DNA of 10,067 nt from Vulcanimicrobiota bacterium (GCA_030040695.1 JASHTE010000077.1:1-10067); one strand, 5' to 3'; numbered from the stretch's first letter, positions 1 through 6,652 are shown. Notes: generated by a model not told the origin, from the letters alone. Program-made: numbers and translations.

Positions 1-258
1 GGCCGATTCCATCGGTGCGACTCCCTCGCGCAGGCGCATGACTCTCCCACCCTCTTGATCGATCGCGAGCAAGGGCGGCTGCGCATACTTCGCGCGCAGC
101 TCGTCGGTAAGCGAACGGAGCTCGTACACCGAAGCCGCATTCCGTCCGAAGAAGACGTAGCCGCCGAACGCGTAGTCCCGCAACACGGCACCGTGCACGT
201 CCTCGTCGTGGACGCCTGTGACGACCACCGAGGCGGCGAGACGGCGAAGATCATCCAT
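1..258 (-). CDS. nagZ: Beta-N-acetylhexosaminidase, NagZ-type glycoside hydrolase family 3 (partial, 3' end outside window)
   Basis: The first 86 codons of a gene that continues beyond position 1. The translation begins MDDLRRLAAS and carries the GH3 N-terminal landmarks: a strand ending GGYVFFGRN (about residues 32-40), where NagZ proteins have G-[VI]-[IL]-[LF]-F-x-RN, then an LTDELR helix (50-55), then AIDQEGGRVMRL (65-76), the strongly conserved DQEGGRV signature of this family. NagZ hydrolyses GlcNAc from anhydro-muropeptides or chito-oligosaccharides in the cytoplasm; other bacterial GH3 hexosaminidases are exported, but no signal peptide is seen here. The ATG at 258 overlaps the ATPase stop by 8 bases and has GGAG at 271-268, nine bases upstream, so it is very likely co-transcribed and translationally coupled. 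An ATG at 254 is out of frame. The catalytic Asp and the His-containing loop lie outside the window, so substrate and activity cannot be judged. Confidence 0.85.
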   Translation of the reverse strand, partial: MDDLRRLAASVVVTGVHDEDVHGAVLRDYAFGGYVFFGRNAASVYELRSLTDELRAKYAQPPLLAIDQEGGRVMRLREGVAPMESA

Positions 259-1240
259 CGATACGATCTCCGGTGGCGGCGTCGAACGCGATGACGCCCT
301 CGGACGGGAACTCGAGCGCAACGCTCTCGCCGGGAGTATATGCCGGCGTCGAAGCAATGCGCGCGGTTACGATACCGCGTGGTGTTCTGACGCGCAAATA
401 TGCGTCGGCGCCGATCGCGTCATAACGCTCGACCTCGCCGCGGAGCTCTCCCTCCGTGCCCACGCGCACGTACTCCGGCCGGATACCGAGGACGCGGCCC
501 GACTCGGGAATCAAGCTCATCGGTGGGTCACCGAACGCGCGCGCCACGCGCAGGTTCGCGGGGCGATCGTAAACGCGCTGCGGCGGCCCATAGTCCTCGA
601 GCCTTCCTTCCACAAGTACGCCCAGTTTGTCACCCATCGCCATTGCCTCGGCGTGATCATGCGTCACGTAAAGCATCGGCCCCTCGAAGGTGCGGCGAAG
701 CTCTTGCAGCGTCTCGCGCGCACGCCCCCGGAGCGTCGGATCGAGGTGCACGAGCGGTTCGTCGAGCAAGAGCGCAAGCGGATCGGAGAGGATCGCACGG
801 GCGAGGGCGACACGCTGCCGCTCGCCACCGGAGAGCTCGCGCGGCATGCGAGCGAGGTGCTCCTCCACCTGCAGTGCGCGTGCAGCCGCTCCTATCGTTT
901 CGGCCACCGCATGCTTGGGCATCCCAAAACGCAGGTTTTCGCGAACGTTCATCGTCACAAAAAGCGCGTCTTCTTGAAAGACGAGCGCGATGCGACGGCG
1001 ATGGGCAGGTAGCCCGCGCAAGGGAGCGCGGCAGAGTACGATATCGCCGCGATCGGGCTCGAGCAAACCGGCAATCAGACGGAGTAGCGTCGACTTTCCT
1101 GCGCCTGAAGGGCCGACGATCGCAAGCGTACGCCCGGGCTCGACCTCAAAGTCGACATCGTCGAGCGCGGGCCGACGCGCACCGGGATACGTGAAGCTCA
1201 GCCGCTCGACATGCAGTCCACGAAAGGTGTCTCTCTCAAT
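251..1240 (-). CDS. ABC transporter ATP-binding protein, MalK/UgpC-like, with non-canonical start codon
   Basis: ATPase subunit of an importer-type ABC transporter, about 329 residues. Numbered from ATT at 1240: Walker A GPSGAGKS (43-50, nucleotides 1114-1091), Q-loop VFQEDALF (Q89), signature LSGGE (136-140, Glu where most MalK proteins have Gln), Walker B LALLLDEP (155-162) and H-loop THDHAE (H194). The stretch RPANLRVARAFGDPPMSLI (226-244) and a C-terminal beta-rich TOBE-like region with GIRPEYVRV are typical of carbohydrate-import ATPases. Conserved sequence (VERLSFTYPG at 11-20) extends upstream of the first ordinary start codon (TTG 1066), which would delete Walker A, so the gene must start earlier. 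Between the in-frame stop at 1279 and 1066 there is no ATG, GTG or TTG; candidates are ATT 1240, CTG 1216 and CTG 1201. ATT overlaps the receptor stop and has GGAGG 14 bases upstream; CTG 1216 would give a start of typical family length. No permease or binding protein is in view. Confidence 0.87.
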   Translation of the reverse strand: MERDTFRGLHVERLSFTYPGARRPALDDVDFEVEPGRTLAIVGPSGAGKSTLLRLIAGLLEPDRGDIVLCRAPLRGLPAHRRRIALVFQEDALFVTMNVRENLRFGMPKHAVAETIGAAARALQVEEHLARMPRELSGGERQRVALARAILSDPLALLLDEPLVHLDPTLRGRARETLQELRRTFEGPMLYVTHDHAEAMAMGDKLGVLVEGRLEDYGPPQRVYDRPANLRVARAFGDPPMSLIPESGRVLGIRPEYVRVGTEGELRGEVERYDAIGADAYLRVRTPRGIVTARIASTPAYTPGESVALEFPSEGVIAFDAATGDRIDG

Positions 1241-3362
1241 GCTCGTAGAGCGAGCCTCCGAGCGACTGGCGAAACATCACCCGAATCGTCGGTGGACCGA
1301 GTACGTTCGCGTTCGTCGGCACGACGCTGCCGTCAGCCAGCTCGGCGGGGATGCCGGCGAAGGCGATCGGCAGGCGCCCGCCCAGTCCGCTGAAGAGATT
1401 CTCCAGTGCAAACGCGAGCTTCGATTTCGCCCCTATCGAGAGTTCCAGGTTCGAGTTGAACGTCGTGAAGCCGCCTCTCCCATACGGATTGTTTGCACCA
1501 GCGTAGAGGAGCCCAAAGGAAGCGCGCGATCCGCGCGGCCACTTGTAGCTGATCTCGCCGTATCCCTGGAAGTACGGAATGCCGGCAACGTTCTGCGGTA
1601 GCGCGCCGGAGAGTAGGTAGGTGCGTGGAAGCGATGCTTGGACGACGTATCCAAGACCAACCGGCTTGAATTGCACGAGGGAGAGCTCCGCGCCCTCGTC
1701 TCGCATCGGCGGGGCGTTCATCCAGGTGGCGTCCACGATTCCGGGGATCGGTTGCGCCGACGAAAGCACGAACGCGTCTCTCGTGCCCGTGGAGTAGAGA
1801 TCGAACGAGAGCGTCGTCGTCTGGCCGTGTAACCGCCACTCGACACCGAGGTCGGCCCCCTGAGCCTGCTCTGCCTGCGTCACGTCGGAGCGATAGAAGA
1901 CAACGCTCGCGGGGAGGCCGTACGAAAGCTGCGGCGCGACGCCCCAGGCGAGCATGTCGAGCGGTGGCGCGACACCGCTCGTACCGATCGATCCGCGCAG
2001 CGAGAGCGCCGGCGCGAGCAACTGCGAGAGGCCGATGCGTGCATCGAATGTCGGCCAGCTGCGAAAGGCGCCGTAGGCGATGCGCTCGCTATCGTTGACC
2101 GCTTCCGCAGAGAGGTCGACTTCGGTCCGCGCGCTCGGGTGCAGCGCGGCGGCGGCACGCGAGCGCGTCTTGACGTCTCCTGAACCGCTCGGAAGCGTCT
2201 CGCCGAAGACCACAAACGACGAGAGGTCATTCGCGTACGCTCCCTCGCCGCTCGCGTCGAACGAAAGCGTGTACAGATTCGGCCCGCTCGCGTGATTCCA
2301 GCTGAGGCCGGCGCCGCGTTCACGATCGAGCGCGCTGGCGAGATTGGTATTCGCCGAGTATCCATCGTTGCTCAAGTCGAAAGAGTAGAGGCGCAGCTCG
2401 AGGTCATCGTCTCCCCGCTCGTATTGGCTCAAGATCTGCTCGAAGCGGAGGCGCTCATCTTGACGCGCGCCGAGCTCCGGTGCGAGTGAGACGAACGTGT
2501 TATCGAGCAGTGCGCCGTAAGCGCCCGCGAGCGCGCGGTCGAGGTTGGTCGCGAGCATCGTTGCAGTGACATTGAAGTTTTCGCTGGGCGTGAGCCGCGC
2601 TTTGAGCAACATCGACTTGCGCAGCGAATCGCTCGCCGGACTTCCGGGAAGCGAGAGGCCGGCGAGCGGACCGGGCGCGCCGTCAACCGAGAACATCGAG
2701 GCATACGAAAACTTTCCGCCCGGCATCGTGCCATCGTAGGCGAAGTCGGCGAACTGCCCGCCGAGCGAGTCACCCGCGAGCTCGAGCATGCCGCGTGTCT
2801 GCGCGCTGGGTTCCGCGGTGAGGAAGTTAATCGCACCGTCGACTCCGCCGCCAAGCCCCGCCGGATCGCCCGGTCCGCGGACCACCTCGACTTCTTGCAA
2901 GACGAACGTCGGCAACAGCGAGAGATCGAGCGTTCCGCTCGACGGGAGCGCGATTGCCGCGCCGTCGAGCGCGATCGGTGTTTCGTACGGTAGTCCGCCG
3001 CGTACGAGCGGATAGACGGGGACGTTCGGAACGGCGAGATTCTCGTCGAACGGACGAGCGACGAAAGCTCCCGGCGTCTCGTCGAGGATACTGCTTACCG
3101 CGGGTTCGCCGCGGTCACGATAGGCTTCGCGCGGGAAAATATGCTGCGAAGTAGGCGTCTTATTGAAGGGCTGCGTCCCGTAGACCGTGACCGTGCCGAT
3201 CACATGGAGCCGGCGAGGAGCCGGGCGTTTTGCTTCCTTTTTTGGGAGGGAAGACTGGGCGTCGGCTCGCATACCGGGCAAAGCTAGTGTTAGGCATGCC
3301 AAAGTCCAGGTTAGGCATGCCAAAACACCACCGGCTGCTCTCAAGGAGGTTGCCATTCTCAT
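1236..3362 (-). CDS. TonB-dependent outer-membrane receptor (short form, no regulatory-like domain)
   Basis: About 708 residues from ATG 3362. A Sec signal peptide is clear: basic start (MRMATSLR), hydrophobic core GVLACLTWTLACLTLALPG (12-30) and likely cleavage after ADA (33-35). A TonB-box-like strand GTVTVYG (56-62) precedes a plug domain (about 66-190) containing SILDETPGAF, a receptor-typical LVRGG (119-123), and EVEVVRGPGDPAGLGGGVDGAINF-type plug end (157-180). The rest is beta-barrel, with the paired aromatic strands and GPPTIRVM near the C-terminus also present in the divergent receptor, so the two are distant paralogues. The protein does not end in the usual aromatic residue but carries a tail, RQSLGGSLYEH. 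Substrate is unknown; such receptors import siderophores, cobalamin, sugars or metals. Start: AGGA five bases before ATG 3362; ATG 3356 is the alternative. ATG 3272 would remove the signal peptide. It is first gene of the apparent receptor-ATPase-NagZ operon. Confidence 0.9.
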   Translation of the reverse strand: MRMATSLRAAGGVLACLTWTLACLTLALPGMRADAQSSLPKKEAKRPAPRRLHVIGTVTVYGTQPFNKTPTSQHIFPREAYRDRGEPAVSSILDETPGAFVARPFDENLAVPNVPVYPLVRGGLPYETPIALDGAAIALPSSGTLDLSLLPTFVLQEVEVVRGPGDPAGLGGGVDGAINFLTAEPSAQTRGMLELAGDSLGGQFADFAYDGTMPGGKFSYASMFSVDGAPGPLAGLSLPGSPASDSLRKSMLLKARLTPSENFNVTATMLATNLDRALAGAYGALLDNTFVSLAPELGARQDERLRFEQILSQYERGDDDLELRLYSFDLSNDGYSANTNLASALDRERGAGLSWNHASGPNLYTLSFDASGEGAYANDLSSFVVFGETLPSGSGDVKTRSRAAAALHPSARTEVDLSAEAVNDSERIAYGAFRSWPTFDARIGLSQLLAPALSLRGSIGTSGVAPPLDMLAWGVAPQLSYGLPASVVFYRSDVTQAEQAQGADLGVEWRLHGQTTTLSFDLYSTGTRDAFVLSSAQPIPGIVDATWMNAPPMRDEGAELSLVQFKPVGLGYVVQASLPRTYLLSGALPQNVAGIPYFQGYGEISYKWPRGSRASFGLLYAGANNPYGRGGFTTFNSNLELSIGAKSKLAFALENLFSGLGGRLPIAFAGIPAELADGSVVPTNANVLGPPTIRVMFRQSLGGSLYEH
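3280..3324. promoter_or_regulatory. Tandem operator-like repeat: two GTTAGGCATGCCAAA sites 21 bp apart
   Basis: The 15-mer GTTAGGCATGCCAAA occurs at 3289-3303 and again, identically, at 3310-3324. The repeat unit is 21 bp and starts AAAG at 3280 and 3301. Each site is centred on the 8-bp palindrome GGCATGCC (3293-3300 and 3314-3321) within an imperfect 14-bp palindrome TTAGGCATGCCAAA. A 21-bp spacing is about two helical turns, which would put both sites on one face of the DNA. The pair ends 20 bases before the ribosome binding site of the plus-strand receptor. It also encodes LACLT twice in the signal peptide of the minus-strand receptor, using TTG and CTA codons. The TTAGG half-site resembles those of DtxR/IdeR-family metal regulators; that assignment is inference. 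No convincing -35/-10 pair was found beside it. Confidence 0.55.
3344..3349 (+). promoter_or_regulatory. Ribosome binding site AGGAGG of the plus-strand TonB-dependent receptor
   Basis: AGGAGG at 3344-3349 lies 11 bases before ATG 3361. It decides the start: the same frame stays open upstream to ATG/GTG codons near 3187, but only 3361 has both this strong site and a signal peptide directly after it. The same bases encode Thr-Ser-Leu of the opposing receptor's signal peptide. Confidence 0.8.
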
Positions 3363-6150
3363 GCGGGTCCTGCGCGTTCCACTGCTCCTAGGCCTGCTCG
3401 CCTCGCTCGCCGCCCCGGCACTTGGGCAGCAGAGCGGCGTCCAGGGGATTGTCGTCAACGACGCCGGCGCGCCGCTGGCAAATGCTCGCGTTGCCGTCTA
3501 CGGACCGCACGCCGTCACGACGACGGCCGATGCGCACGGTCACTTCTCGCTCAATCTTCCGCCGGGAACCTACTCTATTACCGCGACGCGCCCCGGGTAC
3601 GAGCAAGTGACGCTGGCAAACGTCGTCGTCACGAGCGGTATCGCAGTCGTGCGCGTTGCGCTGCCTCCCGTCAGCCTCTCATCGTTGACCACGATCGCAC
3701 GCGTTGAAACGGTATCGCCTGGACAGTTCAACGCGGGCTCCTATCCCGTCGCGGTGCTCGGCTCACAAGCCTTCATCCAGCAGGGCGCGATCAACATCGA
3801 GCAGCTTCTCAACGAGGTTCCGGGCGTCGTCGCGGCACGTCCCCAAGCAAACGCCGCGGTCGCCGGCTCGACCGTCTCGCCGAACCTGCGCGGTGCGCTC
3901 GACTACGAGAAGGAGACGCTCATCGACGGCCATCCGCTCATCAACGGCTCGCATGGTGATTACCCGGTGATGTTCGTCGACTCGCTTCTCTTCGACGACA
4001 TCGAGATCGCGAAGGGTCCCTCGGCGTACGCCTCTGAGATCTACTATGGCATCGGCGGCACGATGAACTTCCGCACCGGCGATCCAACGCTCGAGCCCGA
4101 AGGGCGCGCCGTCTTCGGCTTCGACAACGAGGGCGGTATCGTCGGGAATATTCGCGATACCGGAACGGCAGGACGCTTCGGCTGGGTGCTCGACCTCGCA
4201 GATTACGGCACCGAAGGGCCACTGCGCAACTATCCGGCAGAGTTCGCCGTCGCCAAGGGCGACTCGATCGTTGGATACGGCAAGATCACCGGAACGACGA
4301 CGAGCGGAACGTCGCTCAACGGCCAAGTCGGCCCCTATCCCGTTACGAACTCGCTCGGCAGTCCCACGAACGCGTACTCAACGCTCCTCGCATGCTGCCA
4401 GCTCGTGAACTCCGACTACCTGACACAAGGCGAGGTTGCGAAGCTCTACTATCACCTCTCCGATTACACCGTCATCGACGCCGGTTATGTCGGCATTCAA
4501 GGAAACTACGACGGCGCAGCCGGCTCATTCGGCGAGTTCGATACGACGTTCTCTCCGGCGGCTTCGTACTTCGCACCGGGTACGCCGTATCAGGCTGGCG
4601 ATCAGGTCGCGATCGCAGAGAAGTCGACGTTCCCCGATTCACAGACGTGGGACAGCGAGCCGATGTTTGAGAGCGACCTGCGCACGACGCTCGGAGACGA
4701 CACGCTCCTCGCCCGCTACTACAGCGAGGTCTACCTCCGTTACACCCTGTCGGACTTCGGTTCGCCGTCGGCAAACTACACGACGGGGCCGTTCAAGCTC
4801 TACGGCACGGCCGCGATCGGCGGCGCGTCTTCGCCAACCGACTTCGTCGGGACGACAGCCGACCTCACGTTCCCGACGCCGTACTCCGACAGCGTCGAGC
4901 ACGACATCCTCCACGGTTACTCGTTCGAAGATGATCACCCGATCGGCGACGGGACGCTGACGTTCGAATACGATCACACGGTTGCGCTGACGAACGCGTG
5001 GTCGGTCGTCGGAAGCTCGACGCATCCTGACGGTCTCGAGACGACCTCGATCGCTGCCGGGACCAGGCAAGACTTCATTACGTACCTGCTGCGCGGGACG
5101 TTCAACCTGAATGAAAAAGCCACGCTGACGCTCGCAAACTACTACGATGTCTACGACACCCACTATACACCGGAGCTTGCATCGGACGGCTCCTTCATCT
5201 TCACGAACTCCACGGTCGGGCATGACGATCCGCGGCTCGGGCTCTCCTATCGCGCCTCGCCGGACGTCGCAATCCGCTTCACCGCCGGCTCCTCGCTTGC
5301 GCCGCCCTACCCGTCGCTGACGAACGCGCTCAACGAAACGCCCGCGGAAGAGTACGTTACCGGTGATACCTCGGTAACCGTCACGAAGAACCCCGGAGTG
5401 CTCGCGCCGGAGACCTCGTTCGGATACGATATCGGAACCGACACGATGCTCCCGTTCGGGGCCATCGCTTCGTTCGACGCCTACTTGACGAACTTGAAGA
5501 ACCAGTTCGACACGGTCGTCTATCAGAACGGCGACTATGACTCTCCCTCCGGCCCCATTCCGCTGTACGAGTCGACGACCCAGAACATCGGCAACTCGCG
5601 CTACGAGGGCCTCGAGCTCGCGCTGCACGACGATCCCGCGATCGGGTTCGGATACGTGGTCTCCGCCGATCTGCAACGGGCCTATCCGTACGACATCCCG
5701 ACGTGCTTCTACGCGACCGCCGCGCACCCGTGCCCGGGGTACGGCACGAACCTGCTCGTCGTTCCGTACATCAACTTCGAAGGAAGCGGCAGCGGTTACA
5801 ACGGCGTCGGGAACAAGAGCGAGGCCTACGCAATGGGCTACGCCTCGGTTCACGAGCGCGGCGGGGCCGGACAGTACGCACAGATCGGCGTGACGTACTT
5901 CGGTAACAACAACACCTACGACGTTCCGCCGTTCTTCGTCACGAGCGCGAGCTATCGCATACCGCTCGGCTTGCCGCAGACGTCGATTCAGATCTCCGCC
6001 GACAACATCTTCGACCAGAACGGCGGCTCCTACGAAGAAGGCTATACCACCGCGATTCCGGCGCCGCTCGTGAACGGCCAGGTCGGTTTACGCAACGCCG
6101 TACCGTACGGCCCGCCGACCGTCCGCGTCATGGTAGGCCACAACTTCTAA
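3361..6150 (+). CDS. TonB-dependent receptor with N-terminal carboxypeptidase-regulatory-like domain
   Basis: About 929 residues from ATG 3361. Domains in order: signal peptide 1-22 (MRVLRVPLLLGLLASLAAPALG, here described in full as the leader), cleaved before QQS; carboxypeptidase-regulatory-like beta-sandwich about 25-103 (GVQGIVVNDAGAPLANARV, then HFSLNLPPGTYSITATRPGY); plug about 115-240 (IEQLLNEVPGVV at 146-157, NLRGA at 175-179, ETLIDGHPL at 185-193, DDIEIAKGPSA at 212-222, GIGGTMNFRTG at 230-240); beta-barrel to the end, finishing GPPTVRVMVGHNF with the expected terminal Phe. It would sit in the outer membrane and take up an unknown substrate using TonB energy. Cysteine pairs occur in likely external loops (LLACCQL; PTCFYATAAHPCPG), unusual for this protein class. 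It is transcribed alone and is convergent with the small XRE operon, only 18 bases from its end, with no clear terminator between them. Confidence 0.93.
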   Translation: MRVLRVPLLLGLLASLAAPALGQQSGVQGIVVNDAGAPLANARVAVYGPHAVTTTADAHGHFSLNLPPGTYSITATRPGYEQVTLANVVVTSGIAVVRVALPPVSLSSLTTIARVETVSPGQFNAGSYPVAVLGSQAFIQQGAINIEQLLNEVPGVVAARPQANAAVAGSTVSPNLRGALDYEKETLIDGHPLINGSHGDYPVMFVDSLLFDDIEIAKGPSAYASEIYYGIGGTMNFRTGDPTLEPEGRAVFGFDNEGGIVGNIRDTGTAGRFGWVLDLADYGTEGPLRNYPAEFAVAKGDSIVGYGKITGTTTSGTSLNGQVGPYPVTNSLGSPTNAYSTLLACCQLVNSDYLTQGEVAKLYYHLSDYTVIDAGYVGIQGNYDGAAGSFGEFDTTFSPAASYFAPGTPYQAGDQVAIAEKSTFPDSQTWDSEPMFESDLRTTLGDDTLLARYYSEVYLRYTLSDFGSPSANYTTGPFKLYGTAAIGGASSPTDFVGTTADLTFPTPYSDSVEHDILHGYSFEDDHPIGDGTLTFEYDHTVALTNAWSVVGSSTHPDGLETTSIAAGTRQDFITYLLRGTFNLNEKATLTLANYYDVYDTHYTPELASDGSFIFTNSTVGHDDPRLGLSYRASPDVAIRFTAGSSLAPPYPSLTNALNETPAEEYVTGDTSVTVTKNPGVLAPETSFGYDIGTDTMLPFGAIASFDAYLTNLKNQFDTVVYQNGDYDSPSGPIPLYESTTQNIGNSRYEGLELALHDDPAIGFGYVVSADLQRAYPYDIPTCFYATAAHPCPGYGTNLLVVPYINFEGSGSGYNGVGNKSEAYAMGYASVHERGGAGQYAQIGVTYFGNNNTYDVPPFFVTSASYRIPLGLPQTSIQISADNIFDQNGGSYEEGYTTAIPAPLVNGQVGLRNAVPYGPPTVRVMVGHNF

Positions 6151-6168
6151 AGCGGCGTCGTCGAGTCG

Positions 6169-6345
6169 TCAGTTCGACCTCTGACCGAGAAGATCGGAGA
6201 GCCGCCAGGCGCATTCGGCGATGAGGTCGCGCATATCCAGCAGCACCTCCAAAAAGAGCGCTGCCTGGGTGCGCGGGCTCGTGGCATCCGCATAGGCGCT
6301 CTCTATCTCCTCGCGCGAGCGCGGCATGTGTTGGAAGGCGCTCAC
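6169..6345 (-). CDS. Small protein of unknown function (58 aa) coupled to an XRE regulator
   Basis: The GTG at 6345 shares a GTGA overlap with the stop of the XRE gene, the usual sign of translational coupling. GAGG lies a few bases upstream. The product starts VSAFQHMPRSREE and is mostly predicted helix: REEIESAYADA (11-21), then after a Ser-Pro turn a long amphipathic stretch TQAALFLEVLLDMRDLIAEC (26-45) continuing WRLSDLLGQR (47-56). There is no signal peptide, no metal motif and one Cys (45). I do not recognise the family. A helical protein made in step with a small DNA-binding protein could be its dimerisation partner or co-regulator; that is inference. ATG 6327 is an alternative start without a visible ribosome binding site. 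A longer frame upstream is only the shadow of the XRE gene. Confidence 0.6.
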   Translation of the reverse strand: MSAFQHMPRSREEIESAYADATSPRTQAALFLEVLLDMRDLIAECAWRLSDLLGQRSN

Positions 6346-6569
6346 GGCCCTCGCGGCCTCTGCCGCTCCGGTAAAACGATGTCGTCGGAGCTGCAGCCGC
6401 AGTGACGCGCGATGCGGCGGAGTATCGTCGCCGACGGTACCATCCTCCCGCGTTCGTATTCGCTCCATGTAACGGGGTGAATGCCGACGGCGGCCGACGC
6501 CTGTTTTTGCGTCTCGCCTCGCAGGACACGCCACTCCCGAAGAGTCCTCGCTTTGGCCATTCCCAACAT
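6342..6569 (-). CDS. XRE-family helix-turn-helix regulator (75 aa, single domain)
   Basis: A protein of 75 residues that is almost entirely one Cro/C1-type HTH domain: TLREWRVLRGETQKQASAAV (9-28) gives the first helices, GIHPVTWSEYERGRMVPS (29-46) the recognition helix with the typical W-S-x-Y-E-x-G pattern, followed by ILRRIARHCGCSSDDIVL. It would bind DNA as a dimer in the cytoplasm; the target is unknown. Start: ATG 6569 has AAAAGG at 6584-6579, nine bases upstream. ATG 6560 (MAKARTLREW) is an alternative and would be nearly leaderless if the TATAGT at 6575-6570 is a -10 element. It is divergent from a second XRE gene across 83 bases and is followed by an overlapping 58-residue ORF. Confidence 0.85.
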   Translation of the reverse strand: MLGMAKARTLREWRVLRGETQKQASAAVGIHPVTWSEYERGRMVPSATILRRIARHCGCSSDDIVLPERQRPRGP

Positions 6570-6652
6570 ACTATAATGCCTTTTGCCTATCGCATGCAAT
6601 TCTTTCCGCCGTTTTTGTTTGCTACAGTTTGCCTTTTCACTAAAAGGCTGCT
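6570..6652. promoter_or_regulatory. Divergent control region between two XRE genes with repeated GCCTTTT/AAAAGGC motifs
   Basis: This 83-base gap is visibly richer in A and T than the genes around it. GCCTTTT occurs at 6578-6584 and 6631-6637, and its complement AAAAGGC at 6642-6648. A related TTTGCCT occurs at 6582-6588 and 6628-6634. The AAAAGG parts are the ribosome binding sites of both genes (minus strand 6584-6579, plus strand 6642-6647). TATAAT at 6572-6577 on the plus strand overlaps TATAGT at 6575-6570 on the minus strand; neither has a good -35 partner, so promoter positions are uncertain. The repeats are candidate operators for one or both XRE proteins. Confidence 0.5.
6631..6648 (+). 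promoter_or_regulatory. Perfect 7-bp inverted repeat over the ribosome binding site of the plus-strand XRE gene
   Basis: GCCTTTT (6631-6637), a 4-base loop CACT, then AAAAGGC (6642-6648). In RNA this would pair the AAAAGG ribosome binding site that lies five bases before ATG 6653, and could reduce translation. In DNA it could equally be a dimeric operator for an autoregulating XRE protein. No T-run follows, so it is not a typical terminator. Confidence 0.5.

Noticed and set aside
251..1066. Reading the ATPase as a 271-residue protein starting at TTG 1066, or as a pseudogene
   Set aside because: This start removes Walker A, which is intact in frame just upstream; all catalytic motifs are present, so an unusual start codon is the better explanation.
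218..1194. Two long plus-strand open frames of about 264 codons
   Set aside because: They are antisense to a gene with complete ABC ATPase motifs and read as low-complexity Arg/Ala/His text.
3187..3360. N-terminal extension of the plus-strand receptor upstream of 3361
   Set aside because: The extension would bury the signal peptide and skip the AGGAGG site; its sequence is antisense to the opposing receptor.
4639..5853. A 404-codon open frame on the minus strand
   Set aside because: It lies wholly inside the receptor gene on the other strand, has an Arg/Val-rich composition expected from the complement of GC-rich codons, and shows no domain.
6151..6178. Possible terminator between the convergent receptor and small-ORF genes (GTCGA...TCGAC)
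   Set aside because: Only a 5-bp stem with a 9-base loop and no T-run; too weak to call.
6169..6569. Toxin-antitoxin module made of the XRE protein and the 58-residue protein
   Set aside because: The small protein shows no motif of known toxin families, and the gene order plus size alone do not support it.
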